This document shows positions 12,455-23,516 of a DNA stretch of 64,000 nt, piece after piece; the stretch's first letter is position 1, and the number at the start of each line of letters is the position of its first letter. The notes under the pieces were generated by a model. It was not told where the DNA came from. It did not search any database and worked only from the letters and a program-made list of their open reading frames with translations. A program made the position numbers and the translations under genes. Source of the stretch: Cornus controversa (taxonomy: Eukaryota > Streptophyta > Magnoliopsida > Cornales > Cornaceae); contig CM048845.1 in NCBI GenBank assembly GCA_026545225.1, positions 77,450,533-77,514,532 of the forward strand, in the 5' to 3' direction.

Positions 12455-12666
12455 GGCCCTGTTTGGCAGAGCTTTTGCTTCGACTTTTATGCAGAAGAAA
12501 AAGAGAAGCAGAAGCTAAATCAGGAAGTTGGTACCCCCCAGCTTTCTTTAAACGCTCTTTTTGGACTCCGAAGTTCTTCCGCCTTGCCAATCCAAACACT
12601 CTCCAAAACGACTTTTGAGCTTAAAAAGTCGAAACTCGCTTTTCAAAAGCCAATCCAAACAAGGTC
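12455..12666. mobile_element. PIF/Harbinger-like MITE (212 bp)
   Basis: Terminal inverted repeats GGCCCTGTTTGG (left) and GACCTTGTTTGG (right, read inward) are flanked by the 3-bp direct repeat TTC (12452-12454, 12667-12669). Tourist-type MITEs share the GGCCYTGTTTGG end, although their usual target is TTA/TAA, so the duplication is slightly atypical. There is no coding capacity. Confidence 0.6.
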
Positions 12667-12988
12667 TTCCTACCAAACGCCTACACCTCTCCCACTGAAA
12701 GCTTATCATTGCAGTGACGCCGAAGTCCCATTGCAGCGACGCTGAAGCCCTCAATATTACTGCAAAGCTCTCTTGCGAGTTGGCATGGTGAAGTCTTCAT
12801 CTCTCTATATATCTCTCTCTCTTTTTTCATTTTTTTTAGTTTGCCTGAATAAACCTTTAGATATATGTGTTTGTATCTCTATTTTTGATATATTATATAA
12901 AGCTTGAGTTTTTTTCATAGCAAAAAAACAAAATTACTTTTTTCAATCTTATACCTTGAAACTTATAAAAGCTTCACTTGAACTTCAA

Positions 12989-14190
12989 GGGAGAAAAAGA
13001 TGTGTGGGATTTCAATGCATCATGGAGATGTTTATCCTAAAATTCTAAAAGAAAAAGGTAAAAAAAAAAAAAAATTCATTTCTACTCTTGAAATCAAAAT
13101 AGGACCATGTTGTTATATTATAAAAAGTTTGATCTTTTGTGGTTCTTTTTTCTAAGAAAGGCTGCCTCACTGATGTTGGAATTTTGTCTGTATTGGGACT
13201 GAGATAGATGTTTTATATTTAAATTCCACTCATTTAGAGTTATATCAAAATTGTTATTTTTTTCTTTTTATTTTTGAAAATGTTTTTTTTAAATCCCTAA
13301 TCCTTGTTTATTGTACTTCATATTTCCCTGATTTGGAATAGGTAAATCGCTGTATTTGGATTTGGAAACGAGATTTTTGAGCAGATTTGAGGGTTTGCTG
13401 ATAACACATTTCCTCATATGCCTCACATTTCCTTATATACCTTTTATATAAATATCTTCTAATTTATTTTCATAGGATCTTCTAATGTCTTTTTATACTT
13501 TCCTTTCCTTCCTAGTCTGTTTTTATTAAATAATTTAAGTTTGAGTTTTATCACTTAGTCCGTTAATGAATGCAAATTACATTACAATAAAAAATTACAC
13601 GATAATCCAAAAATATTTACAAGCAATTACACAATTTTATTCTGGACAATTTATATTTTATATGGTATTATGGGGCCTTCCCGATGTTTGTCTACTTGTT
13701 TATTATTTTAACAAGGGCAAAGATGGTATAATATTATTTTATTTCCAAATCCTACTTTAAATCCAAACTAAAAAATGAATTTTTTTTCTTTGAAATCCAA
13801 CGTGTTCCAAACATATGAATGGAATTTCATTTCAATTTCAAACAAAGTTTTCTTTGTTTGGTTACAAAGAAAACTTTGTTTGTTTGGCTACAAACAAAGT
13901 TTTCGGGATCTATTACATTTGTATAGAGATGTATAGAATTTTCAAAAATTGTGTAATTGCTTGTAAATAGCTTAAGATATTCTTTTGGATTATCGTGGAA
14001 CCAATTCTATAATTTTTGTTTTCCGCTTGATCAAAATTTTGAACAAAGAGATCATAACCATTATTTGTAAGACCATGTGACTATAAATAAGGGTAGAAGT
14101 TGATTTTGGTTGACAATACAAAAAAATATATTATAATTTGCATTTATTAAAAGACTATGTGATAGAATTGAAACTGAACATTATTCAACA
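12989..14190. repeat. Duplicated segment, copy 1 (partner 24149-25085)
   Basis: From ACTTCAAGGGAGAAAAAG to about TTATTCAACAAAT this stretch matches 24149-25085 in the same orientation with scattered substitutions. Copy 1 carries about 250 bp (about 13750-14000) that copy 2 lacks. That extra piece includes the right arm of an inverted repeat whose left arm (ATTACACGATAATCC, about 13594-13640) is in both copies. I found no coding function; an ATG at 13001 followed by a GT donor at 13058 is not in a phase that would join the ankyrin gene downstream. Confidence 0.7.
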
Positions 14191-14392
14191 AATCTATTGA
14201 TCATGAACAATTATTTATTATTAAAAAAAAATTAACTTATTCAACTACCATCACCAACATATTGAAAAATAAACTAAATTTAAGGAAGGCGTGCAGTCAT
14301 TTTCAGCTGCAGTGGGATCCCAAATAAGAAATTCATAAAGAAAAAAAAGGAAGGCATTAGGGCATTATCAACTTCGTCCATCTTCTAACATG

Positions 14393-14419
<27 letters not shown>
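14393..14419. repeat. (AT)n microsatellite
   Basis: A pure AT dinucleotide run of 27 bp lies upstream of the first recognised ankyrin-gene exon. Confidence 0.95.
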
Positions 14420-14424
<5 letters not shown>

Positions 14425-14668
14425 GATGGGATTTGAAATATCAAAAATGGGTATTTGAAACCCCGTCAAATCTGAATCTGTTTATAATTCTCTCTTTCCA
14501 AACAACGTGAATTCTTAGAAATTTTGTTTCCAAATCCAAATCCCCAAGTTCCAAACATGGCGTTAGTTTTTGATTTGCATATAACTATTTTTAAAGAATT
14601 ATGCTCTCTTTTGTGCTATTTCATTGGATCATTTATCCTTGATGTTGATATTGTTCTAATAATGGTAG

Positions 14669-15090
14669 GTTCAAACTTCTTCCATCTCCATAAACGAAGA
14701 TGGAATCAAGAATATCCTTGCTCGGGATGACAAGGATGAATTTGCTACCTTTTTAGAGACGTCATCGGTGAAAAAATCTGGCGAGTCAGTTAAATTGAAG
14801 TTTGGGGAATTTGAACTTTGTTCGTATAAACTTTTGGCATGGATTTGTTATTATCGTGCTGTACATTGCTGCACTGCATTGGTTGAAGGAAAGACGGGTC
14901 TGAAATTAAATCTTAATGTTCCGATCAACCAAGAAGCTTTTCCACTGCATGAAGCAGCTTCTTCTTTATGTGCTCCCTTAATTGAATTATTTCTCCGCCA
15001 CGGAGCTCAAGCTGATGTTCTATGCAATTCTCTTGACTCGGAGCATAATGGGATGCTCCCTCTCCAAGTAGCACTTGAAAGTGTAGTGAG
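14669..15090 (+). CDS. Ankyrin gene exon A
   Basis: Acceptor TAG at 14666-14668 and donor AG|GTAAAA at 15091. Codons read VQTSSISINEDGIKNILARD at the start; the ankyrin-like FPLHEAASS lies near residue 90 of this exon. It ends with two bases of an Arg codon completed by the next exon. Confidence 0.75.
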
Positions 15091-18000
15091 GTAAAACTCA
15101 GTTATCAGATTGTGTATTGTCCTTTCTTGGTCCTTTTATGTATAGATCTTATGAAAGTTTATTTATTATTATAAATTTTCATTTTTCCTTGCATTTTTTT
15201 TTCATTTGTGTTGTAGATATAATAAAAATCTCATCCAGTGGGATCATCGAAAATCTATCTTCAAGTTGATGATCATACTTTGCCTTCCAGAAATGGTTTG
15301 TCTTTTATTAAAGTTAGTTGTAAATCTCGTAGTATTACCTTTTTTTTTTATAAATGTATGACTGTTTTGTTTTAAACCTACGGCAGAAAGAAGCTTTGGA
15401 GGCTAATAGATTACTTGCATGGAACACAAAAATGATCAAAGAGGTATCTCGCTATTACGCCAAAAATTTCAAAGTCGTTGAGCTGGCTATTCTACTAATG
15501 GTAGCTGGGGATAAGGTTGTTTATGCAAATGTACCTCTAGAAAGAAAAAAGATTAAGGGTATATATGGTTTCATATCACTTGAATGGTGGAGGTATTTGC
15601 AATCCATCTGTCTCGAACTTGATGTGCCAATAATTGAATTTCGGGTCAGATCATCAAGATATGAAGGGAGTGACAAGAAGTTGGTTCAAATGATTGAGGA
15701 TTGGAAGATTGCAATGGATTCTATACGATTGGTAATTGGATATTATGAGAGTGCTGGTGGTGTTATTCAGGCGTATTGGCAATCAGAGGGAACTAAAGTA
15801 AGTCGTTATAAATAGTTGTTTATTTTACTTGGTGCTTGTTTATATTCTCCAGAGCTAAGTGAAGTGCCGAGTTTGACACCCTGTCGAACACAGACACTTC
15901 ATGGACACACCCCCGACACTTCATGGCCATGCCTATAATTGCAAAAAAAATATTATTTTTGGACACTTGACCAACACATCCCACACTTTGTCTTTATAAA
16001 ACAAGCACATAACACATCTGGACGCCCTTGGACATGTCTCCGATACTTCATGGCCATGTCCATAATTTTTAAAAAATTATTATTTTGGACACTTGACCAA
16101 CACATCCCACACTCTGTCTTTATAAAATGAGCACATAACAGTCTTAGAAACAGCATTATCACATACATCAAACTGTTCAACCTCCTTTTTCTTAAAAATT
16201 GACATTAAACACGTCAAGTTATGTAATAAAAAAACATAACTATACGGACAAGATAGGATAGTAATATCATATCATAGTTGTTAAAGGCTCAAGGCGCTAA
16301 GGCCTCTTGGAGCCTGAGGCGCAAAGCGAGGCGCAGACTTAACTGAAGTGAGACGCAAGTTGAAAATAAAATAAAATATGTAGTCAATAATACAAAGCTA
16401 GCAACAACAACAGTTGCTCAACAATCTCAAACGACTGTTTAGCCAAAAGTATGAGAACATAAAATCACAAAATAAGAATACATAATATTCCAATTTTAGA
16501 ATTTCTTGTGTTTTTTGTGATAATTAAAAAAAAGTTGCTAGAGAACTCATCCCACTGTGTATTAACTTTCAGAAAGCCTTAAATTGACTGATTGTATCGA
16601 ATTTATTGATCAACTCTTTTATTTCTTTTACTGTTAGAGACTGTATTATACAGTTAGAGTCCACCATAACATAAAAATACATCACGTGCTAACAAGGAAA
16701 AAAAAAATAAGTGTTTTATATTACGCGCGCCTGAAGAACGACTTGTACCTAGGTCTCAAATGCAAATGCGCATGCCTGATTGAAGGGGTCTAGCCTGGTC
16801 TTGGTCCACTGAGCCTTGAGCCTGAGGCGTGCCTTTGACAACTATGTATCATATATAAGATAATATACTCTTTTTATATTCGAATAGCTTCAATTTTTAA
16901 CTTATGCAACTTTAGTATAGAAATTATAAATTAGTTAATGTTCTATAATTGTCTTATTCAATAGATATATAAATGAAAATTTATATTTATATCAGTCATT
17001 CTATGCCGTGTTCATGTCCTACTTTTTTGGAGCTTGACATGTCGGCATATTCGTGTCATATCGTGTCCGTGTCTCGTGTCTGTGTCTGTGTCCATGCTTC
17101 TTAGCTCCAAAGGAGCAAATAAGGCCGACTTCATAAACATCAATACGTCTTAGGATTCTGGTTTTAGTCCAATCTATTTGGTTGGATGAAGTGTCATTTT
17201 CCTTCTATAATTTGCGTCCTTAGGCAAAAAATATAATTGTGACCATTTAGTATTTAAATGGGTAAAGTGCATAAAACACCCTTATAGTTTGAAAATGTGC
17301 AAAAATCCCCCTCCATGTTCACTTTCCCCCCTATAGTTTGTATTTGGTGCAAATCTAGAAAGCACGGACACTTCGTATAGGGGTGCCGTGTCCGTGTCGG
17401 ACACTTGGACACTCCTCGGACACGTGTCGGACACTCCGTAGAAGTGTCCTGGAATTTTTTTTTTTAGGACACGGCTGGGACACGGCAAGGACACGCGGGG
17501 GATACGGCGGGGTACATTTTGTAATTTTTAAAAGTGCAAAAAAACCCCTGAACTTTTGCAAAGTTACAAAAAGACCCCTTTTGAACTATTTTTTTTAACA
17601 TTTCAGCCCCTCATCTTCTAAAAATTGACATATTGACCCCTTGAAATAACTATAATGACATATATCATTTTATATGACTATTATGCCCTTTTCTATATAA
17701 ATATAGTATTTTCTAAAATAAAAAATTTTAAAAATAAAAAATAGTTAGATAAAATTCCTAAATAATAAATTTAGAAACAAAAAAAAATAAAAAAGCCAAT
17801 ATAATGAACATCCTTTTTGAAAATACATTAATTACTTGATAATAAATTGAAGTATTTGTATGATTTATTATTTTTTTATTGTTAAATTTATGGTATTGTG
17901 GATATTGGTTAACTTGTTGAATATATATTAATATATTATTTCATAGCCGTGTCCCCGCCGTGTCGTGTCCTGTTTTTTTGAAATTTGCCGTGTCGCCGTG

Positions 18001-18165
18001 TCCGTGTCGTGTCGTACCCGTGTCCCGTGTTCGTGTCCGTGTTTCTTAGGTGCAAATACACCCTTTACAAGTGACCTGTAAAATTACCTTTATACCCCCA
18101 AAACATTTTAACACAAAAATTAAAATTAATCTTGTTGTGAAAAGACTAAAATACCCACTTTGACT

Positions 18166-18206
<41 letters not shown>

Positions 18207-21200
18207 TTTCTTTTTCTTCCACTGTCTCTCTCTTCTTACCATACACGCTCTCCCTCTCCCTCTCCCTCTCTCTCTCTCTCAGACAAGTCATTTTTCTCTC
18301 ACTGGTTCTCTCTCTTCCTTCTTTTACTCTCACTGGTTCTCTCTCTTCCTCACAGGTTTCTTTTCTTTTCTCTTTTCTTTTTCTTTCTCTTCTTCAATCT
18401 CTCTTCAAGAGTTCAACCCATAAAACAAATATTTATCCATATAATAATATATAGATTACTATATATATACATACATATATATATCAAATTCTCGCTAACC
18501 ACCACCACCCACCACCGCCACGCATCGACCATCGCCCAAGTCATCAAACAGACCACCTCAATTTTCACATCCCATCTCTTCACATTCCTCTTCCTCTCCT
18601 TCCTTAGCCTCATCTTCTGCGGCAACGTCAAGAACGGCACTCGCTACGTCATCGTGTTCATCGACCGCGACCCTTCTCTCAAATCCTTCCTCTCTCTCCT
18701 CGACATCTCCAGCAAGACCATCCACTCGTCCCCGTCAGACCACCTTGTCCGCCGCCACCCCTTTCTTAACCTTACCCGCTTCAGAACCCTTGACGACGAC
18801 TTCTTCTCTGGCGTCGAGGACAACGATCGCTCCCTCTTCGGCAACATCCACAGAACCCACTCCAATGGCAGTTTTGTAATATAGCTTCTCTGGTCAAATT
18901 AATCAAATTGTATGTAATACAGTCAAAGTGGGTAATTTAGTCTTTTCACAACAAAATTAATTTTGATTTTTTTGTGTTAAAATATTTTGGGGGTATAAAG
19001 GTAATTTTACAGGTCAGAAGGATTTGTTTGCACCAAATACAAACTACAAGAGAGGAAAGTGAATATGGATGGAATTTTTTGCACATTTTTCAAACTATAA
19101 GAGTGTTTTATGTACTTTATCCGTATTTAAATAGTAAAATCAAATAATAGTAATAATTTTTATTTAAAAATCACCCTGTTGCTAATTGGATTTTTATATT
19201 AGAGTTTTGCTAAAATATTTTTTTCAATAGATAATATAATCAATCCATTCAATCTAAAATTATAAAAAAATAGAAAGTAGGAGTTTAATGGAAAAGGTAG
19301 GAAATTAGAGAAAAACTAAAAGCAAATCGGAAGTTTAATCACTTTTCAATACAAATTATTTCTTAGGAATATAAGATGAATAAATTTTTTTATTGTCCCA
19401 ATATTAACACACCATATTGGCTGTTGAAAGAGGAGTAAGATGAATTAAATTGTACGGCCCACTTTAATACATGTTATTGGTTGAGACCTATGTAAAGTAT
19501 TTTTGGTGCATTTTACGGGTTGGGCCCTTAGGTGACTGCTCCTAAGCTGCGTTACCTGGACCTCGTAGGTGCCGGCCAGAGTATCCGTGTCGACACGACA
19601 CGACTTGGATCCGGACACGGGATATGAGTCGGACTCGTCATCTTGGATACTGGACACGGCTGATGTAAAAAACACACAAAAGGATGTTTAAGTTGATGCT
19701 TGTGAAGGGTTAAGAATTTTTTTCATGTTTTATTTGTGAAATCGACTGCTATTTACGGTGTTAGGAAGCTTCTGGTTCAAAAATGGTGTCTGGTTCGAAA
19801 TCATCGTCTTTGAAAGGTTGAAGACGACTTTGGGGATACGCACTAGTTTTTTGCAATTTTTGGTACCTTTCCGAGCGTGTTTTCACGTTGCTGCTTGACT
19901 GTTTGCCTGAAATGAATTTAATACTCTAATGCCTGCCACCTGACTATTAGCCTATTTGGATGTGAAGAGTTATAAACGGATGTCAAGAGATATAAACTTT
20001 TGGCCTTTTGTTAAAAGTAATGGTTTACACTTTACAATTGTAAATCATTATCTACAGCTGCTGATAATAGTTACAGCTGTCCTATCTTTTCATTTAACTT
20101 TTTAAGTAATATATATCGTGTATATGTACAGCTTTGACTTACCTTTAAATGATCTTTGATTTGCAAATGAGCTAAACAAATAAAGTAATAAAATAAGAAT
20201 AAATTTTCTTATAAAAAATACAGCTAAAATATATATATATTTTTTATTTATGTTAGAAAACTGATGTCTTGTGCATACAAAAGCTAATAATTTTTTTTCT
20301 TTAGCAGTGTCCGAAGTACCCGTGTCTAAATATTAAACACTTTTTAGCCGAGTTCCCGTACCCAATATATTATTAGATAGACGAATCCGACTTCTAGACA
20401 CGCACCCGCACCCGAGTCCGGGTAACATAGCTCCTAAGTTGGCTAAAGACTCCAGCAGGATCTGTCTCCCTGTGGGAATGAAATAAATTATAACTCTTTG
20501 GATTGGTCTGGCCTCTTAAGGACTTAAAGTGGACAATCTTTTTTTTCTTCTTTTATCGTCCTTCCATATTTGTTGCACAATTTTTAGGGCAGAAGTTACT
20601 TTTGATTCCACTGTTACTACTACTTTTTATGATTATAGGGATGTTAATTAGTATTGCAATAGGGTGTTCCCTTACAGGCACCAATAAAACAGTTTGCCCA
20701 AAAAGTTGCTCGGTTGCTCAGAAAATGTGGCACCAGTTTAACATCCAAAGACACTGATTTAAGCGATATAGTAGACTGGTAATTTTGTGTTTGCTCTCTA
20801 TTTATTTTTGGTTTCGCTTTTCTAATCTTTTCATCCTTAATTATGTTCTAGAAGGAATTAAACTTCACCTATAAAACGGTTACAAAAAAGGTTAAAATTC
20901 TTTTAAATGAACTCACTCACTCTAGTGGATGTTGCTTTGTTGTGGCATGTACTATGTGATTGCAAAAGTTGTCCCACTGAGCCGGTATCGGAAAGCTCAC
21001 GAGCTCCCTTACAGGGAAAAAAAGGGTCAGGGGTCATTGGTTGATTTTCTTCCTCAAAACACTTAAAAGTTGCTTTGTTCTATTTCGGTTCTTTTCCTAA
21101 CTTTTGTTTTCCTTGTATAGAGGAGCCAACAGAACAGAAATCTAAAAAGGAGGATGTTTCCATGCCATTGTACCCACATTCAGGCGTAAGTGTAAGAAAT

Positions 21201-22317
21201 TTAAAAATTGTTTTTGATGCCTCATTTTTCTTTACCCTTGTCCCTTTAGTTTCTTCTTTTTTCTTGATTTACTCTTTTAATTATTGTTCGAATTGTTTGC
21301 TTTGAGCATTTTTATATTGTGCATAATGAATGATCTGTTTATTTTTTGTTTTAAATATTTTACATTGTTTATTTTGCAAAATATTGTTTTAAAGATATTG
21401 AAAGAAGGGCTGGTGCCAAATTATACCTATATCTTGATAAATTTCTTGACAACTGTAGGTACTTTTTCTTGTTGGGTTTGTTTAATCTAGTATTTTTTTT
21501 GTGTTTTTTTTTTTTTGGGGGGGAGGGGGGACACTATCAAGGAAACATGGACACTTTATCGAGGATGCTGTATTCGTGTCTTCGGACACGTGTCGAATAC
21601 TTCGTAGAAGTGTCCTAATATTTTTCTTTTTAGGACACTTTTTGAACACTCCTCGAATACATATCGAACACTTCATAACAATAATGTATATTCAAATATT
21701 TCGAATGAAAATTATATGATACTAAGTTATGATTAAAATCTAAGCTAAATATATGTAAAAGAGTAAATAAGTCTGGTTCTTTAATTTATTTTAATCTATT
21801 TGTCTATTTTTGTTTATAAGTTTGTTTAGTTCTTAATTGCTTGATGATGAATTGAAGTATTTCTATAATGTAATATTTTTTATTAAATAATTAATATATA
21901 TTATATTATTATTTTATAGTCGTATTTTTGTCGTGAACGTGTCTTATTTTTTTAAAATATTCGCGTCGTACTCACGTCTCTTCTCCTGTGTATGCTCCTT
22001 AGTTAATTACATATTGACATGACATAACAACCTCTCTCTCTCTTGAGCAGAAGATGTCATATTCTGTCCCAAACGAGTATTGGAGGTTGAGCCAGAGACG
22101 CATTGTACGCGGGTCTTCAGTCTTATCTTCTGCTGGACCATTGCATTCAGTCTGGAATGAAAAAGCGAGTTTTACTTCTGGGTGTCCAAAAGCAATGCAA
22201 GTTCAAGTGAGAGAAAATTTCATTGGGAAAAGGCAGTATGCTTCAAGTGCTTCTCCCATCAAGCAGTGGGTTTCCATTGCATATGTGGTCAAGAGGGGCA
22301 TAAGAAGATGCCTATAA
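14669..22317 (+). CDS. Ankyrin-repeat protein gene (multi-exon, 5' end not found)
   Basis: Six exons are supported: 14669-15090, 15217-15295, 15387-15797, 20678-20778 (or 20770), 21123-21185 and 22051-22317. Exon one encodes an ankyrin-type helix pair (FPLHEAASSLCAPLIELFLRHGA). Exon three is a helical block (RLLAWNTKMIKE, VELAILLMVAG) and the last exon ends in a conserved-looking C-terminus (EYWRLSQRRIVRGSSVLSSA, GPLHSVWNE). It resembles a family of uncharacterised plant ankyrin proteins; function unknown. The first exon begins at an acceptor (ATGGTAG|GTT), so at least one upstream exon with the start codon is missing from this reading. Joins are in phase except from exon four to five: the strong donor at 20779 leaves two bases and gives TGA, whereas a weaker GTAGAC donor at 20771 keeps the frame. 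The third intron is 4.9 kb and filled with transposons. The gene may be functional or beginning to decay. Confidence 0.7.
15217..15295 (+). CDS. Ankyrin gene exon B
   Basis: Acceptor TTGTAG before 15217 and donor GTTTGT at 15296. It completes the split Arg codon and encodes YNKNLIQWDHRKSIFKLMII, then LCLPEM. The exon is 79 bp (1 + 26 codons) and ends in phase 0. Confidence 0.75.
15387..15797 (+). CDS. Ankyrin gene exon C
   Basis: Acceptor CGGCAG before 15387 and donor GTAAGT at 15798. It has 137 codons in phase 0, starting KEALEANRLLAWNTKMIKE and ending YWQSEGTK. It is predicted to be largely helical. Confidence 0.78.
15855..17104. mobile_element. GTGTC-family hAT-like element, interrupted by another element
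   Basis: The left end is CTAAGTGAAGTGCCGAG and the right end, read inward, CTAAGAAGCATGGACAC. Flanks CTCCAGAG (15847-15854) and CTCCAAAG (17105-17112) form an 8-bp target duplication with one mismatch. The subterminal parts are dense in GTGTC/GACAC motifs. A second element (16273-16846) sits inside. It lies in intron 3 of the ankyrin gene and has no transposase frame. Confidence 0.82.
16273..16846. mobile_element. Nested hAT-like element (574 bp)
   Basis: Ends are CATAGTTGTTAAAGGC (left) and CATAGTTGTCAAAGGC (right, read inward). A perfect 8-bp target duplication TATCATAT occurs at 16265-16272 and 16847-16854. GCGCC/GAGGCG-rich subterminal blocks lie inside both ends. It inserted into the GTGTC-family element, so it is the younger of the two. 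Confidence 0.87.
17355..18049. mobile_element. GTGTC-family hAT-like element inside the Pack-MULE
   Basis: It is 695 bp with ends CTAGAAAGCACGGACAC (left) and CTAAGAAACACGGACAC (right, read inward). A perfect 8-bp target duplication GTGCAAAT is present at 17347-17354 and 18050-18057. GTGTCGGACACG-like motifs are clustered within about 150 bp of each end. It interrupts the left inverted repeat of the Mutator-like element. Confidence 0.9.
18168..18198. repeat. (TA)n microsatellite followed by poly-T and CT-rich tract
   Basis: A run of TA dinucleotides inside the Pack-MULE, followed by poly-T and then CT-rich sequence to about 18415. The CT-rich part looks like a plant 5' leader and may have been captured together with the coding fragment. 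Confidence 0.85.
18490..18884 (+). pseudogene. Captured gene fragment in Pack-MULE
   Basis: The + frame contains a protein-like stretch: a hydrophobic segment (LFTFLFLSFLSLIF) followed by GTRYVIVFIDRDPSLKSFLS, then RRHPFLNLTRFRTLDDDFFS and SLFGNIHRTHSNGS. It resembles the N-terminal part of uncharacterised plant membrane proteins whose names I cannot give with confidence. The frame is open without an ATG from 18165 to a stop at 18884, so the fragment has probably lost its start codon and everything downstream. Third positions are C-rich, unlike the flanking DNA, which supports origin from a host exon. Confidence 0.6.
19547..20430. mobile_element. hAT-like element (884 bp)
   Basis: Ends are CTGCGTTACCTGGACCTCG (left) and CTATGTTACCCGGACTCGG (right, read inward). 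An 8-bp perfect target duplication CTCCTAAG lies at 19539-19546 and 20431-20438. It sits in intron 3 of the ankyrin gene. This is a different end family from the GTGTC elements and has no transposase frame. Confidence 0.83.
20678..20778 (+). CDS. Ankyrin gene exon D
   Basis: Acceptor CTTACAG before 20678; codons APIKQFAQKVARLLRKCGTS then LTSKDTDLSDIVD. Two donors are possible: GTAATT at 20779 (strong, leaves TG) or GTAGAC at 20771 (keeps phase 0 with the next exon). The DTDLSDxxD motif fits the family, which favours the longer exon but then breaks the frame. Confidence 0.65.
21123..21185 (+). CDS. Ankyrin gene exon E
   Basis: Acceptor at TATAGAG|GAG and donor GTAAGT at 21186. It has 21 codons in phase 0 (EPTEQKSKKEDVSMPLYPHS, then G) and joins the last exon cleanly. 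Confidence 0.6.
21487..22002. mobile_element. Decayed GTGTC-family hAT-like element
   Basis: The interior and the right end (GTGTATGCTCCTTAG) match the family members at 17355 and 51379, including an internal GATGATGAATTGAAGTATTT. The left end is eroded (CTAGTATTTTTTTT) and I could not see a clear target duplication. It lies in the last intron of the ankyrin gene. Confidence 0.6.
22051..22317 (+). CDS. Ankyrin gene last exon
   Basis: Acceptor TTGAGCAG before 22051. 88 codons and a TAA stop at 22315. Contains YWRLSQRRIVRGSSVLSSAG, PLHSVWNEK and a Lys/Arg-rich tail ending VVKRGIRRCL. Confidence 0.7.
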   Translation, partial: KMSYSVPNEYWRLSQRRIVRGSSVLSSAGPLHSVWNEKASFTSGCPKAMQVQVRENFIGKRQYASSASPIKQWVSIAYVVKRGIRRCL

Positions 22318-23516
22318 CTTTCTCGAACGTGTGTAAACCTCTTTTAAATGTTTACATTGTCTTTCTACTTTTGATTGTTTATCCGCCTACGTAATTAAGG
22401 CTCTATTTGTTTCGATGTCAAATATTTTTATTGTAATTTTTTTTTTCATCTAAAATGTTTTTATTTTTTTTTAGAAAAGAATCAATCTTTCGAATATTTA
22501 CGTGTGTAAGAATGTTCAGTTATAACTTCCAGTCTTTCGAATTCAATGTGAAAAAATGTTCCAACTTTCGAAAAATTATTATATATCACTGATATTTCGT
22601 GTATTGAAAAATTTTACTACTAATAAGATTCCATGTTTTATGATTTTCTATAATAATGGGAAATGAAATTTTATTACCGGTGTGATTCTTACATTTAAAG
22701 AATTTCTGAATATTGTAGAATTACTCTCAACTTTCAGTCTTACTCGAATTTTCATGTGACAACTTCCAGTATAGTGGTGAGATTTCCGAATGAGTGGCAC
22801 AGAATACAAGTTATTTTGGGGCGATTGATGGTCTAACATGTATCAAAACTTTTGGATGAGTTCTAATCTCTCCTTTGTATCTATTTTCCTCATTCAGTGT
22901 CTTGGAGCAACAAGATAGTCTCTAAGCATTTAAAAGATTAAAAAAAATCCATAACTAAGAAAATAACTAACACGGATAGCTACAATAATAGAATATTAAA
23001 TACCCATGATCAGTAAATTTTCAGTAAGAAAAAATGCATCTGATTTTCCAAATCAAAAGGTATTAGAACCATTTTTCATCCAAACCCATCTAAAAATAAT
23101 ACCCAATCATAGACATTTTCCTTTTTACCCATTTCCATGCATACAGTTCTTTTGAGATGGCTAAACAAACATGAACTTGAATAACAAACCCTCATTGTCT
23201 ACAAGCAATGACCTGATGATTGCCATGAGCACATGAATATACTCCAATGCTTTGTTAGAGAAAAAAAATCATAAATAACATAATCCGCAAGAATATCAAG
23301 GCTTTATTTTCAACACAAGTCGAAAGATGGACAGAAACAAGTGCATATGCTCACCACATCTTTCACATCTAAAATACTCCATGCAGGGTATCTCCCGTTT
23401 AATTTTTTCTCTTGTTCAGATACATGATGCTTCTGAAATCTATCAAAAGTTTACCACCTGCAGGAGCGCATTAAGATCTACCATAACAATCCTTTCTATA
23501 TAGAGTGGTTTAGTAA
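22318..23516. other. 3' flank of ankyrin gene, no further gene
   Basis: This is AT-rich sequence with no supported exon. The 3' untranslated region presumably lies in the first few hundred bases, but no diagnostic element stands out. Confidence 0.4.

Larger units (their letters stand above)
17260..19122. mobile_element. Mutator-like element with captured gene fragment (Pack-MULE)
   Basis: A perfect 10-bp target duplication GTATTTAAAT (17250-17259 and 19123-19132) flanks inverted repeats of about 200 bp. The left one is 17260-17354 plus about 18058-18160, split by a later hAT-like insertion; the right one is about 18919-19122. Matching landmarks include GGGTAAAGTGCATAAAACAC with GGATAAAGTACATAAAACAC at the ends, and GTGAAAAGACTAAAATACCC with GTGAAAAGACTAAATTACCC inside. 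Long inverted repeats and a 9-11 bp duplication define Mutator-like elements. The interior is clearly GC-richer than its surroundings and protein-like, with no transposase. Confidence 0.9.

Noticed and set aside
13001-13057. Possible first exon of the ankyrin gene (ATGTGTGGGATTTC... with a GT donor)
   Set aside because: Its phase does not join exon A, and the same sequence is duplicated at 24149 without the ATG.
16273-16846. GGCGC-rich segment as a possible gene or CpG island
   Set aside because: Explained as a transposon by matching ends and a perfect 8-bp target duplication.
18165-18489. N-terminal half of the 239-codon frame in the Pack-MULE
   Set aside because: It is a translation of TA and CT microsatellites and begins at TTG, not ATG; only the part from about 18490 is protein-like.
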